64,000 nucleotides of DNA from the NCBI RefSeq assembly GCF_003634555.1, contig NZ_RBKS01000001.1:1178001-1242000 (forward strand), written 5' to 3'. The notes beneath the pieces are model-generated. The model ran no database searches. It saw only the letters and a program-made list of their open reading frames with translations, and was not told the origin of the DNA. The stretch comes from Frondihabitans australicus (GTDB taxonomy: Bacteria; Actinomycetota; Actinomycetes; Actinomycetales; Microbacteriaceae). Positions within the stretch are counted from its first letter, which is position 1. Each line of letters starts with the position of its first letter. The position numbers and the translations under genes are program-made. Below are positions 43,111 through 54,637 of this stretch, piece by piece.

Positions 43111-44454
43111 ATGGCCACTCGCACCAAGACCACCACCGCGACCGTCGAGGTCGACGAGGAGGCCGCCGTCGCCGAGACGGCCGCCGCGCCCGCCGCCAAG
43201 ACGGGCGCCACCAAGACCGCCGCCGCCAAGACCGCGGCGAAGAAGGCTCCGGCGAAGGCCGCCACCAAGAAGGCGTCGCCGGCCAAGACCTCCAAGAAGG
43301 CGAAGTCGGACGACGACGAGGACGACGACGTCGCCGTCGACGAGGCCGATGTCGAGACCGAGGACACCGCCGAGACGCCCGACGACTCCACCGATGACGA
43401 GTCCGCCGACGAGGCGTCCGACGACGACGAGAGCGACGAGGCCAAGGCCGCGCGTGCCGCCGACGAGGTTCTGCCCACCGGTGCGCTGGTCATCTCGCAG
43501 GACGACGACGACGAGATCCCCGTCTACTCGACGACGATCACCGGCGCCACGGCCGACCCGGTCAAGGACTACCTCAAGCAGATCGGAAAGGTCGCGCTCC
43601 TCAACGCGGCCGAAGAGGTCGAGCTCGCGATGCGCATCGAGGCGGGCCTGTTCGCCGAGGACAAGCTGTCGAACTCCACCGGCCTCTCCAAGGAGCTCGA
43701 GCGCGAGCTGCGCTGGGTCGCCCGCGACGGTCAGCGCGCCAAGAGCCACCTGCTCGGCGCGAACCTCCGCCTCGTGGTGAGCCTCGCCAAGCGCTACACC
43801 GGCCGCGGCATGCAGTTCCTCGACCTGATCCAGGAGGGCAACCTCGGCCTCATTCGCGCCGTCGAGAAGTTCGACTACACGAAGGGCTTCAAGTTCTCGA
43901 CGTACGCGACGTGGTGGATCCGTCAGGCCATCACGCGCGCCATGGCCGACCAGGCCCGCACGATCCGCATCCCCGTCCACATGGTCGAGGTCATCAACAA
44001 GCTGGCCCGCGTCCAGCGTCAGATGCTGCAAGACCTGGGTCGCGAGCCCACGCCCGAAGAGCTGTCGCGGGAGCTCGACATGACGCCCGAGAAGGTCATC
44101 GAGGTCCAGAAGTACGGCCGCGAGCCCATCTCGCTCCACACTCCGCTGGGCGAGGACGGCGACAGCGAGTTCGGCGACCTCATCGAGGACACCGAGGCGG
44201 TCGTCCCGGCCGACGCGGTGGGCTTCACCATGCTGCAGAAGCAGCTGGAGTCGCTGCTCGACAGCCTCTCCGAGCGCGAGGCCGGCGTGATCCGCATGCG
44301 CTTCGGCCTCGGCGACGGCATGCCGAAGACCCTCGACCAGATCGGCGACACGTTCGGCGTGACGCGCGAGCGGATCCGGCAGATCGAGTCGAAGACGATG
44401 GCGAAGCTGCGTCACCCGTCGCGGTCGCAGTCGCTCCGCGACTACCTCGAGTAA
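43111..44454 (+). CDS. sigA: primary RNA polymerase sigma factor (sigma-70)
   Basis: The main promoter-recognition subunit of RNA polymerase. 447 residues: an N-terminal tail (about 1-55) rich in Lys/Ala repeats ([15 protein letters not shown]), then an acidic block (about 65-115). Region 1.2 is [16 protein letters not shown]. Region 2 contains [20 protein letters not shown] and the -10 recognition/melting [17 protein letters not shown]; region 3 follows, then region 4 with the [26 protein letters not shown] 43111 (MATRTKTTT) has AAAGG upstream; an ATG three codons earlier is a weaker choice. MurT-like gene follows after 42 bases with no terminator visible. Confidence 0.96.
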   Translation: MATRTKTTTATVEVDEEAAVAETAAAPAAKTGATKTAAAKTAAKKAPAKAATKKASPAKTSKKAKSDDDEDDDVAVDEADVETEDTAETPDDSTDDESADEASDDDESDEAKAARAADEVLPTGALVISQDDDDEIPVYSTTITGATADPVKDYLKQIGKVALLNAAEEVELAMRIEAGLFAEDKLSNSTGLSKELERELRWVARDGQRAKSHLLGANLRLVVSLAKRYTGRGMQFLDLIQEGNLGLIRAVEKFDYTKGFKFSTYATWWIRQAITRAMADQARTIRIPVHMVEVINKLARVQRQMLQDLGREPTPEELSRELDMTPEKVIEVQKYGREPISLHTPLGEDGDSEFGDLIEDTEAVVPADAVGFTMLQKQLESLLDSLSEREAGVIRMRFGLGDGMPKTLDQIGDTFGVTRERIRQIESKTMAKLRHPSRSQSLRDYLE

Positions 44455-44496
44455 GAGTCTCCCGCCGCCGACACTGCCGCCGACGTAAGGAATTCC

Positions 44497-45762
44497 TTGA
44501 AGTACTTCTTCCCGATCCTCCTCGGGCGCCTCGCCCGTGTTCTCGCGAGAGCCCGAGGGGGAGGGTCGGCGTACCCGGGCTACCTCGTCCTCAAGCTCCT
44601 GCCGTCGTTCCTGACGGACGTCACCCGGCAGTTCGACCGCGGCGTGCTCTTCGTCCTCGGCTCGAACGGCAAGTCGACCACGACGCACATGCTCTCCGAC
44701 GTGATGCGCGCGCACGGGCTCCGTGTGTTCACGAACCCGACCGGGGCGAACCTCCCGCAGGGCATCGCCTCCGCGCTCCTGAGCGAGGTCAGCCTGTTCG
44801 GCCGGCTGAAGGCCGACGTCGGCGTGCTGGAGGTCGACGAGGCGTTCGCCGTCGAACTCTCCGGGCACCTGCACCCGTCGACCGTGCTCATGCTCAACGT
44901 GCAGGTCGACCAGCTCTACCGCTTCTACGAGACCGAGCGCGTCGCCGCGATGATGACCGACACGGCAGCGACCGCGTCGGCGCACGTCGTCACCAACCGC
45001 GACGACGAATACATCGGCCCGTTCTCGTCCGCCTCGCTCGACGTCACGCGCTTCGGCGCCTCGGCGGCACTCGTCGCGGCGGCCCCGCACGGGCTTCAGA
45101 ACGCCAACGACTTCACCCGGGGCGCAGGAGCCGCGGCTCCTGCGCTCGACGCCCAGGCCGAGGTCACCGCTCTGACCCCCGCCGGCGCGACGATCGCCCT
45201 GGGCGGCGCGTCGATCGACGTGCGGCTTCCGGCCCGCGGCCTGCACTACGCCGTCGACGCCGCCGCCGCGATCCAGACCGCCCGCGTCGCCCTCGGCGCA
45301 GAGTTCGACGAGGTCAAGGCGCAGGCGGCGTTCGCGTCGATGAAGCCGGCCTACGGTCGTGGGGAACGACTGAAGATCGGCTCCGACGAGGCCGAGTTCG
45401 TCATGTTCAAGAACGCGGCGAGCCTGCAGCTCAATCTCGACGCACTGCAGTCGGCGCCCGAGCAGGTGCTGCTCGCCATCGACGAGGGCACGCCCGACAT
45501 CTCGTGGATCTACGACGTCGACTTCGGAAACCTCGACCACGTCGACGTGGTCTCGGGAGCGAAGGCGTGGCAGATCGCCCTGCGACTCGAGCACGCCGGC
45601 ATCCCGATCACGACGGTCGAGCCGGACATCGAGAAGGCGATCGAGCTGATGAAGCGCCTCCCGTCGCCCTCCCACAAGACCAAGAACTTCATCGTCAACT
45701 ACGAGCAGATGATGATCGCCCGCAAGATGCTCGGCTACCCCGACCTGGAGAAGCGCGCATGA
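44497..45762 (+). CDS. divergent MurT-like Mur ligase
   Basis: A 421-residue Mur-ligase-family protein whose nearest relatives are MurT, the ligase half of lipid II isoglutaminyl synthase. Seen: P-loop GSNGKSTTTHML (55-66), NPTGANLPQGIASAL, VLEVDEAF, NVQVDQLYRFYE, NRDDEYIGPF and DISWIYDVDF (334-343) in the DUF1727 C-terminal domain. Unlike MurT of Firmicutes it has no cysteine, so the four-Cys zinc ribbon is gone, and the KNPAG motif reads KNAAS. TTG start with AAGGA upstream. Coupled by ATGA overlap to the GatD-like gene. It may ligate something other than ammonia. Confidence 0.88.
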   Translation: MKYFFPILLGRLARVLARARGGGSAYPGYLVLKLLPSFLTDVTRQFDRGVLFVLGSNGKSTTTHMLSDVMRAHGLRVFTNPTGANLPQGIASALLSEVSLFGRLKADVGVLEVDEAFAVELSGHLHPSTVLMLNVQVDQLYRFYETERVAAMMTDTAATASAHVVTNRDDEYIGPFSSASLDVTRFGASAALVAAAPHGLQNANDFTRGAGAAAPALDAQAEVTALTPAGATIALGGASIDVRLPARGLHYAVDAAAAIQTARVALGAEFDEVKAQAAFASMKPAYGRGERLKIGSDEAEFVMFKNAASLQLNLDALQSAPEQVLLAIDEGTPDISWIYDVDFGNLDHVDVVSGAKAWQIALRLEHAGIPITTVEPDIEKAIELMKRLPSPSHKTKNFIVNYEQMMIARKMLGYPDLEKRA

Positions 45763-46505
45763 GCCTCATCACCCTCCTCCAGCTCTACCCCGAGCAGCTC
45801 GGCGTCTCGGGCGACGGCGGGAACGTCGTCACGCTGGCCGAGCGCGCACGTCGCGCGGGGCACTCGGTCGAGCTCGTGTCGCACCGGCCGGGCGACGAGA
45901 TCCCCGCGGCGGTGCCCGATCTCGTGCACGTGGGCAGCGGCCCGCTCTCGACTCTGCGCGCCATCCACTCGGATGCGCAGAGGTTCGCGGGGCTCCTGCG
46001 CGACTGGGCCGACGCCGGGGTCCCGATCGTCGCCATCGGCGGCGGCATGGAGCTGCTGTCGAACGGCATCACCGGCGAGGGCGCCGACCTCGAGGGCCTG
46101 GGCCTGTTCGACGCGGTTGCGCATCGCGGGGCGAAGCGGCGGGCGAACTACTTCCGCGTCGAGACGACGTACGATGGCGACCTGCTGACGCTGTTCGGCT
46201 TCGAGGACCACGCCACCCGCTTCGAGCTCGGCCCGACCGGCACGCCGTTCGGAATCGTCGCCAGCGGCGGCGGCAACGGCGACGGCACCGAGGGTGTCGT
46301 GCGCGGCGCCTCGTTCGGCACGCAGCTGAAGGGCCCGGCGCTGCCGCTGAACCCCGAGCTCACCGACCGCGTGCTCACCGCCGCCCTGGCTCGCACCGGC
46401 GGCACCTACGAGACGAACGCCTTGCACGCGAAACTCGACGAGTTCGCCCGGCAGTCGCGCCTCGTCATCGAGAAGAACCTGGAGCACGTCTTCAAGGCGA
46501 TGTAG
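45759..46505 (+). CDS. GatD-like protein lacking glutaminase catalytic residues
   Basis: A 248-residue class I glutamine-amidotransferase-fold protein, aligned from memory with GatD. The overall frame is kept: LLQLYPEQLGVSGDGGNVVTL, then VAIGGGMELLSNGITGEGAD and EGLGLFD, then GTQLKGPALPLNPELTD. Where GatD has ICGGYQ (catalytic Cys94 in S. aureus), this has IGGGME: Gly94 and Glu98. Where GatD has GTYLHGP (catalytic His), this has GTQLKGP: Lys191. It therefore should not hydrolyse glutamine. Starts inside the MurT-like stop, so the pair is made together. A structural or substrate-positioning role is likely (inference). Confidence 0.9.
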   Translation: MSLITLLQLYPEQLGVSGDGGNVVTLAERARRAGHSVELVSHRPGDEIPAAVPDLVHVGSGPLSTLRAIHSDAQRFAGLLRDWADAGVPIVAIGGGMELLSNGITGEGADLEGLGLFDAVAHRGAKRRANYFRVETTYDGDLLTLFGFEDHATRFELGPTGTPFGIVASGGGNGDGTEGVVRGASFGTQLKGPALPLNPELTDRVLTAALARTGGTYETNALHAKLDEFARQSRLVIEKNLEHVFKAM

Positions 46506-46526
46506 CCCCGACTCTCCGCTCGCTCT

Positions 46527-46584
46527 GCGACAAAACGCGACACCTGCGACGCTCGAGGACGTCGCAGGTGTCGCGTTTTGTCGC
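46527..46584. repeat. 58-base perfect palindromic element, family 2 copy A
   Basis: Arms of 25 bases (46527-46551 and 46560-46584, GCGACAAAACGCGACACC... ) pair perfectly around an 8-base loop. It lies between the converging gatD-like and DUF1905 genes and probably serves as a two-way terminator. The same element with compensatory changes is at 50811-50868. Confidence 0.88.
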
Positions 46585-46596
46585 GCGGAAGGGGGG

Positions 46597-46893
46597 CTAG
46601 GGGGCGCGGACCTCGAGCGTCAGGCGCACCTCGATGCGGTCGCCGATCGCGACGCGCTCGGCATCCTGCACCCGCTTCTTGATGGGCACGACGTAGGCGC
46701 CGTCCTTGGGCCAGAGCGAGGTGGTGACGGTCGTGTCGCCGACCGTGAGCGTGACCGGGATCATGCCCCAGCCGTAGGTCACGAGCGACGCGACATCGGC
46801 GATCGCGTCTGCGGCGTCGTCGGGCACCGTCACGAAGTGGAACGGCGCCGGGCCGCGCCACTCGCACACCTCTCCTTCGAACGACAGCTCCAT
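46597..46893 (-). CDS. DUF1905 family protein
   Basis: A 98-residue protein of the DUF1905 family: FEGEVCEWRGPAPFHFVTVP, then YGWGMIPVTLTVGDT and the family's WPKDGAYVVPIKKRVQDAE, ending VRLTLEV. A small beta-barrel-like domain of unknown function, in other bacteria often fused to a YdeI-type domain. TAGCGT (complement of 46900-46905) lies six bases before the ATG, a leaderless pattern. The stop is 13 bases from the palindrome. Confidence 0.9.
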   Translation of the reverse strand: MELSFEGEVCEWRGPAPFHFVTVPDDAADAIADVASLVTYGWGMIPVTLTVGDTTVTTSLWPKDGAYVVPIKKRVQDAERVAIGDRIEVRLTLEVRAP

Positions 46894-46924
46894 GCCTTCA
46901 CGCTAACGCCGAGGGCGGGACGGC

Positions 46925-46962
46925 AGAAGGCCCGCACCCCGGGGTCGGGATGCGGGCCTTCT
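46925..46962 (-). terminator. terminator of the DUF7455-type gene
   Basis: Perfect 12-base stem AGAAGGCCCGCA (46925-46936) / TGCGGGCCTTCT (46951-46962) with a 14-base loop, 25 bases past the stop of the small zinc protein gene on the minus strand. Confidence 0.8.
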
Positions 46963-46987
46963 TGATAAGTCTGTCGAAGCCTCGTGC

Positions 46988-47215
46988 CTAGTGGGCGCTG
47001 AGCTTGGCGGTCTCGTCGAGCCACTCGAGCGCGTTCGGCTGCAGCTTCTCTTTGAACTTCGCGCCGTGGTGGGCGCAGAAGAGAAGTTCGCCCGATGCCA
47101 TGGTCGCCCGGATGTAAGCCTGGGCTCCGCAGGAATCGCAGCGATCTGCCGCGGTCAGCTGGTAGCGGGAGCCGAGCTCGTCGACGGCGTCGTGGTGGGT
47201 GGCCATCTGAGTCAT
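46988..47215 (-). CDS. small zinc-ribbon-like actinobacterial protein (DUF7455 type)
   Basis: A 75-residue protein with CDSCGAQAYIRATMASGELLFCAHHGAKF: two Cys in CxxC, then Cys-x-His-His, which could bind one zinc. It is a common actinobacterial small protein next to the sigma and topoisomerase genes; its role is unknown. The ATG at 47215 has GGAG upstream; the in-frame ATG at 47272 would add an atypical Cys/His stretch. It is divergent from the topoisomerase IV B gene, with 265 bases between them and no further gene in the gap. Confidence 0.88.
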   Translation of the reverse strand: MTQMATHHDAVDELGSRYQLTAADRCDSCGAQAYIRATMASGELLFCAHHGAKFKEKLQPNALEWLDETAKLSAH

Positions 47216-47480
47216 GTGATGCTCCTCCAATCGGTGGTGCGCGGGTTCTAGACACCAATGAAAACACAGCACTGTTTCGATCGCGCGTCATTTGGCCGGA
47301 TTTCGCTGGCCGCGTACGCGAATCGACGCCCCCAGTTCGAGCGCCGGTGAACCCCGTGTTTCTGCGGGGGTGTCGGGCGCAGGAGCAGGCGAAGACCCTC
47401 GTATCCTGAAGTGGTCGTGTGCCCTGCATCGTTCCTCTGAGCGAACCGTACGCACACCGCAGAATCACCGAAGGAGAACC

Positions 47481-49601
<2,121 letters not shown>

Positions 49602-49661
49602 CCCGCGGCCACGGCCGCAGCACCAGATTCGGCATCAGCCGCAGCACCACCCGGGAGAGTC

Positions 49662-50798
49662 ATGCGCCTCACACCCACCCAGATCGCGTATCGCGACGCC
49701 GTGCGCGAGCTGTGCGCGTCGCTCGTGCCCGACGAGGCGGCCCGGCGGCGGCTGACCGCCAACGACTCGCTGCTGCACAGCGAGGAGGCCGCCACGGCTT
49801 TCGCCGAGCGCGACCTTCTCGGGGTGTCGCTGCCCGAGGCGGACGGCGGCGCCGGGCGTTCGTTCGTCGAGGAGTGCCTGCTCCTGGAGGAGACGGCCCG
49901 CACGGGCGTGCCTCTCATGGCCTACTCGACGGCCCTGACGGCCGCGCAGTCGTACCTGCGTTTCGGCGATGCGACCCATCGACGCACGATCGTCGAGTCG
50001 CTGCGGCATGGCCACGCCGAGTCGATCTCGTTCACCGAACCCGAGGCCGGCAGCGACCTGGCGTCGGCGCAGACCACCGCGCGACGCGACGGCGACGACT
50101 GGGTCATCTCGGGCCGCAAGACCTGGATCTCGTTCGCCCACCTCGCCCGCCATCTGCTCGTCCTCACCCGCACCGACGACACCGGTGTGCGGCACGACGG
50201 GCTCACGCTGCTCATGGTGCCCGCCGACGCGCCGGGCGTGACGATCCGCGCGATCCCGACCATGGGGGCGCACATGGTCAACGACGTCTTCCTCGACGAG
50301 GTCCGGGTCGCAGGAGCAGCGGTGGTCGGCCAGGTGGGCGAGGCCTGGCGGCACCTCGGCCGAGGTCTCGCGGTCGAACGTCTCATCATCGGCGCCATGT
50401 GCGTGGGCGCCTCCCAGCGCGCCCTCGACCAGCTCGTCGCGCACGTCACCACGCGGGTGCAGTTCGGCAAGCCGCTCTCGAAGAAGCAGGCGGTGGCGCA
50501 CCGGATCGCCGACCTCGCGACCGAGATCGCGGTGCTGCGGTCGTTCGTCTACGACGTCGCCGAGCGGATCGACCTGGGGGAGGAGGACGCCCTGAACTTC
50601 GAGGCGTCGATGGCGAAGCTCAAGGGCTCCGAGACCTTCAAGAAGACGACGCTCGAGGCCGTGCAGCTGATGGGCGGATACGGCTACGGATCGGAGTTCG
50701 GCATGGAGCAGCAGCTGCGCACCGCGATCGCGCCGACGATCTACGGCGGGGCGAACGAGGTGCAGCGCGAGATCGTCGCGCGCGGCCTCGGCCTCTGA
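49662..50798 (+). CDS. acyl-CoA dehydrogenase
   Basis: A 378-residue FAD-dependent acyl-CoA dehydrogenase, first step of beta-oxidation or related acyl-CoA breakdown. Seen: SFTEPEAGSDLASAQTTA, WVISGRKTWIS, GKPLSKKQAVAHRIADLA, QLMGGYGYGSEFGMEQQLR and IYGGANEVQREIVARGL. The C-terminal position that carries the catalytic Glu in medium-chain enzymes is Gly here (YGGAN), while AVERLIIGA supplies Glu239, the place used by long-chain and isovaleryl types. The substrate is unknown. It sits between the two topoisomerase IV genes. Confidence 0.92.
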   Translation: MRLTPTQIAYRDAVRELCASLVPDEAARRRLTANDSLLHSEEAATAFAERDLLGVSLPEADGGAGRSFVEECLLLEETARTGVPLMAYSTALTAAQSYLRFGDATHRRTIVESLRHGHAESISFTEPEAGSDLASAQTTARRDGDDWVISGRKTWISFAHLARHLLVLTRTDDTGVRHDGLTLLMVPADAPGVTIRAIPTMGAHMVNDVFLDEVRVAGAAVVGQVGEAWRHLGRGLAVERLIIGAMCVGASQRALDQLVAHVTTRVQFGKPLSKKQAVAHRIADLATEIAVLRSFVYDVAERIDLGEEDALNFEASMAKLKGSETFKKTTLEAVQLMGGYGYGSEFGMEQQLRTAIAPTIYGGANEVQREIVARGLGL

Positions 50799-50810
50799 CT
50801 CACCTCCTCC

Positions 50811-50868
50811 GCGACACAACGCGACACCCGCGACGCTCCACGGCGTCGCGGGTGTCGCGTTGTGTCGC
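50811..50868. repeat. 58-base perfect palindromic element, family 2 copy B
   Basis: 25-base arms (50811-50835 and 50844-50868) with an 8-base loop, the same architecture as 46527-46584. Two positions differ in each arm, and both changes are matched by the opposite arm. It lies between the converging acyl-CoA dehydrogenase and ParC genes and likely ends both transcripts. Confidence 0.88.
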
Positions 50869-50880
50869 AACAGAGGGTCG

Positions 50881-53349
50881 CTAGGAGACCGCGGCGCCGA
50901 TCGAGCCGACGACCGTGTCGAGCGGGGCGCCGGAGGCGTCGCGCCGCGACAGCGCCGTCGGCAGGGCGCGCACGCCGCCGTCAGCCGCCACGGCGAGGGG
51001 CGGCGCGAGGCCGACCCACGCGACCGACAGGGAGTCCTCGCCCTTCAGAAGCGCGTGCGCCCTCACCCCGCCGGTCGCACGCCCCTTGGCGGGATAGTCG
51101 CCGAACGCCGACACCTTGGCACGGCCGGGGTCGGCACCCGCGATCGTCGACGCCGAGGTCGAGATGGTGGCGACGACGGCGTCGGCGGTGTCGGCGACGG
51201 CCCCGAAGAAGATGACCGCTGCTCCTGCGCCCAGAGAGATGCCGGCCACGCCGCCGCCCGCCGGGCCCTGCGGGCGCACCAGCGACGCGGAGAACCGCAG
51301 CAGCTGCGTGGTCGAGGTGATGAAGACGAGCTCGTCGGAGTCGGGGCCCTGCGCCGCGCCGACCAGCGAGTCGCCGGGCTTCAGCGCGATCACCGGGAAG
51401 TCGGGCTTGGACGGCCAGGCACCCGGCGTGACCCGCTTGACGACGCCCTGTGCGGTGCCGAGCGCGAGCGGCAGGTCGGCGTCGAGCGACACCAGCGCCA
51501 GCACCTTCTCGCCCGTCGCGAGCACGCCGAGGTAGTCCTTGATCGGCACACCCGCGCCGAGCTGCACCGAGGTCGGGGGAGCGGCGGGCACGTCGACCGG
51601 GCTGAACCGGATGAGGCGCCCGGCAGTGGTCACGGCCCCGATCTCGGCCCGCGTGGTGGTCGTGAGCGCCGACCGGATGGCGTCGTGCTTGGTGCGCCTG
51701 GAGGGCACGACGACGGCCGACCCATCGGAATCGGCTGAGGGCAGATCGACGCGCAGGATCCGACCCGTCGTCGACAGATACACCCTCGTCGGCGCATCCG
51801 CGACCTCGAGAACGGGCGCCGACCGCTTCGACGTCGATGCGACCGACGGCGCAGCCTCCGTGAGCAGGGTGCGCCGGGGAGTGCCGTACGTGTCGGCGAT
51901 GTCCTCCAGCTCGGTGGAGACGAGGGCCCGCAGCTTCGCGCCGTCGGCCAGCAGCTCGCGCAGCTCGGCGATCGCGGCGTTGAGCTCGTCGCGCTCGTTC
52001 TCGAGCTCGATGCGGCTGAACCGGGTGAGGCGGCGCAGGCGCAGCTCGAGGATGTACTCGGCCTGCAGGTCGGAGAGGTCGAACACCTGGCGCAGGCGCG
52101 TCTTGGCCGCGTCGGAGTCGTCGCTCGTGCGGATGACCTGAATCACCTCGTCGATGTCGACGATGGCGATGAGGAGGCCCTCGACCAGGTGCAGGCGGTC
52201 CTCGCGGCGCTGGAGGCGGTACCGACTGCGCCTCGTGACGACGTCGATGCGGTGGGCGACGTAGACCTCGAGGAGCTCCTTGAGGCCCAGAGTCCGCGGC
52301 TGGCCGTCGACGAGCGCCACGTTGTTGATCGAGAAGCCGTCTTCGAGCGGAGTGTGCCGGTACAGCTGCTCGAGGACCGCCTCGGGGCTGAAGCCCGTCT
52401 TGATCTCGACGATGAGGCGCATGCCGTGGTGGCGGTCGCTGAAGTCGTTGACGTCGGAGATGCCCGTCAGCTTCTTGGCGTTGACGCCGTCCTTGATCTT
52501 CTCGATGACCTTCTCGGGGCCGATCATGTAGGGCAGCTCGGTGAAGACGAGGCCCTTCTTGCGCGCCGTGAGGTTCTCGATCGACACGCGGGCGCGGGTC
52601 TTGAACGAGCCGCGGCCCGCGGCGTAGGCGTCGCGCACGCCGGCGAGGCCGGCGATGGTGCCGCCGGTGGGCAGGTCGGGCCCGGGGATGAAGGCCATGA
52701 GGTCGTCGAGCGAGGCGTCGGGGTGGTCGATCAGGTGGCGGGCCGCGCCGATGACCTCGATGAGGTTGTGCGGGGCCATGTTGGTCGCCATGCCGACGGC
52801 GATGCCCGAGCCGCCGTTGACGAGGAGGTTCGGGAACGCGCTCGGCAGCACGTCAGGCTGCATGAGCTGGTTGTCGTAGTTAGGCACGAAGTCGACGACG
52901 TCTTCGCCGATGCCCTCGACCATGGCGAGGGCCGCAGGAGCCAGTCGCACCTCGGTGTACCGGGCAGCCGCGGGCGGGTCGTCCAGAGAGCCGAAGTTGC
53001 CGTGCCCGTCGACCGTGGGCAGCCGCATGGTGAAGTCCTGCGCGAGGCGCACCAGGGCGTCGTAGATCGCCGAGTCGCCGTGCGGGTGGAGCTTGCCCAT
53101 CACCTCGCCGGTGACGCGGGCGCTCTTCACGTGGCCGCGGTCGGGCCGTAGCCCCATCTCGGACATCTGGTACAGGATCCGGCGCTGCACCGGCTTGAGG
53201 CCGTCGCGGGCGTCGGGCAGGGCGCGCGAGTAGATGACCGAGTAGGCGTATTCGAGGAACGAGCCCTGCATCTCGGCGGAGACGTCGATCTCCTCGATCC
53301 GCTCGCCGTCGAAGGCTCCGCTGCCGCCCGTGATGTCGGTCGTGGTCAT
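50881..53349 (-). CDS. parC: DNA topoisomerase IV subunit A
   Basis: DNA-cleaving subunit of the type II topoisomerase partnered with the ParE-like gene. 822 residues. Catalytic Tyr131 lies in [10 protein letters not shown]; the quinolone-determining region [17 protein letters not shown] has Ser93 and Asp97 in the positions usually mutated in resistance, so it looks sensitive. The winged-helix, coiled-coil and C-terminal beta-pinwheel (about 500-822, degenerate blades) follow. ATG 53349 (MTTTD) with GGAACGGG upstream; a reading to 53547 lacks a start signal. Divergent from the phosphodiesterase gene at 53441. Confidence 0.94.
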   Translation of the reverse strand: MTTTDITGGSGAFDGERIEEIDVSAEMQGSFLEYAYSVIYSRALPDARDGLKPVQRRILYQMSEMGLRPDRGHVKSARVTGEVMGKLHPHGDSAIYDALVRLAQDFTMRLPTVDGHGNFGSLDDPPAAARYTEVRLAPAALAMVEGIGEDVVDFVPNYDNQLMQPDVLPSAFPNLLVNGGSGIAVGMATNMAPHNLIEVIGAARHLIDHPDASLDDLMAFIPGPDLPTGGTIAGLAGVRDAYAAGRGSFKTRARVSIENLTARKKGLVFTELPYMIGPEKVIEKIKDGVNAKKLTGISDVNDFSDRHHGMRLIVEIKTGFSPEAVLEQLYRHTPLEDGFSINNVALVDGQPRTLGLKELLEVYVAHRIDVVTRRSRYRLQRREDRLHLVEGLLIAIVDIDEVIQVIRTSDDSDAAKTRLRQVFDLSDLQAEYILELRLRRLTRFSRIELENERDELNAAIAELRELLADGAKLRALVSTELEDIADTYGTPRRTLLTEAAPSVASTSKRSAPVLEVADAPTRVYLSTTGRILRVDLPSADSDGSAVVVPSRRTKHDAIRSALTTTTRAEIGAVTTAGRLIRFSPVDVPAAPPTSVQLGAGVPIKDYLGVLATGEKVLALVSLDADLPLALGTAQGVVKRVTPGAWPSKPDFPVIALKPGDSLVGAAQGPDSDELVFITSTTQLLRFSASLVRPQGPAGGGVAGISLGAGAAVIFFGAVADTADAVVATISTSASTIAGADPGRAKVSAFGDYPAKGRATGGVRAHALLKGEDSLSVAWVGLAPPLAVAADGGVRALPTALSRRDASGAPLDTVVGSIGAAVS

Positions 53350-53440
53350 GTCCCGCCGTTCCGCCGCCGACACCCGGCCCCGATGGCCGTGCTCGCCGGT
53401 GTTTCTGCCTGTTCCGGGCCCCTGTGTCAGACTGGAGCCG

Positions 53441-54586
53441 ATGACGACCATGGTACCGACGCGCCCCTCCGGCGCCGGGAGCCTGGCCGACGTCCTGCCG
53501 AGTTGCGCGGCCGCGATCCTCGGTCCGGGCGCCGGCTTCGACGACACGCTGGGGCTGGGGGCCGCCCGGTCGGTCGTCCTGCTGCTCGTCGACGGGCTCG
53601 GCTCGGCGGCACTCTCGGCGCGCTCCGCCTACGCCCGGACTCTCGCGGCGAAGCGCACGTCGCTGTTCTCGGGCTTCCCGACGACCACCGCGTCGGCCCT
53701 CGCCACGGTCACCACGGGCGCCCTGCCGGGGGAGCACGGCCTCGTCGGGTACTCGGTGCTCGACCCCGAGGGCGACCGCGTCGTGAAGCAGCTGTCGGAG
53801 TGGACCGGTGCCGTAGATCCTGCGACCTGGCAGCGCCGACCCACCGTCTTCGAGTCGGTGCGGGCCTCGGGCGCCGACGTCGCGCTGTCGGTGGTCGGGC
53901 CGGCGCGGTACGCCGCGTCCGGGCTGACGAAGGCGATCCTCCGCGGCGCCGACTACCGGTCGGCCGACAGCGTCTCGGCGAGGTTCGACGAGACACGGCG
54001 CCTGCTCGCCGCCCCCGGCCGCAGCCTGACCTACCTCTACGTGCCCGAGCTCGACATGGCCGGCCACCGCTACGGGTGGGAGTCCGACCGCTGGTCAGCG
54101 GCCCTCGAGAGCCTCGACGCCGAGATCAGGCGCCTGGAGCAGGATCTGGCGGCCGATCAGGCCCTCGTCGTCACGGCCGACCACGGTGTCCTCGACGTCC
54201 CGAACCACCGTCACATCGTCTACGGCGACGAGGCCGACCTCATGAACGGGGTGCGACACGTCGCGGGTGAGCCGCGATGCCTCCAGCTCCACGTCGACCC
54301 GACCGCGTCGGCGGAGCAGCGTGCTGACCTCCTGGCGGCCTGGCGGGAGTCCGAGGACTCGAGGTCGTGGGTCGTGTCACGGGACGAGGCCGTCGAAGCC
54401 GGCTGGTTCGGCGAGGTCGCGCCCGACGTTCTGCCGCGCATCGGCGACGTCCTCGTCGCCGCACGCAAGGGCATCGCCTACTACCGCGGTGAGAACGACC
54501 GGGGTCGGGGCATGATCGGGCAGCACGGCTCGTGGTCGTCGGAGGAGACGCAGGTGCCACTGATCCGCTTCGGCGCGTTCGCCTAG
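53441..54586 (+). CDS. alkaline-phosphatase-superfamily phosphodiesterase
   Basis: A 381-residue protein of the nucleotide pyrophosphatase/phosphodiesterase type. Seen: metal-binding [11 protein letters not shown] (Asp), the nucleophile in [38 protein letters not shown] (Asp and His) and [11 protein letters not shown] (Asp-His), with a C-terminal His in [11 protein letters not shown]. No signal peptide, so it is cytoplasmic. In actinobacteria it lies between topoisomerase A and sepH. The substrate is not known. ATG with CTGGAG upstream. Confidence 0.92.
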   Translation: MTTMVPTRPSGAGSLADVLPSCAAAILGPGAGFDDTLGLGAARSVVLLLVDGLGSAALSARSAYARTLAAKRTSLFSGFPTTTASALATVTTGALPGEHGLVGYSVLDPEGDRVVKQLSEWTGAVDPATWQRRPTVFESVRASGADVALSVVGPARYAASGLTKAILRGADYRSADSVSARFDETRRLLAAPGRSLTYLYVPELDMAGHRYGWESDRWSAALESLDAEIRRLEQDLAADQALVVTADHGVLDVPNHRHIVYGDEADLMNGVRHVAGEPRCLQLHVDPTASAEQRADLLAAWRESEDSRSWVVSRDEAVEAGWFGEVAPDVLPRIGDVLVAARKGIAYYRGENDRGRGMIGQHGSWSSEETQVPLIRFGAFA

Positions 54587-54637
54587 GCCCGACTCCGTCA
54601 ACCCACGACGTCGCCTCGCGGCGACGCCGACTGGAAG

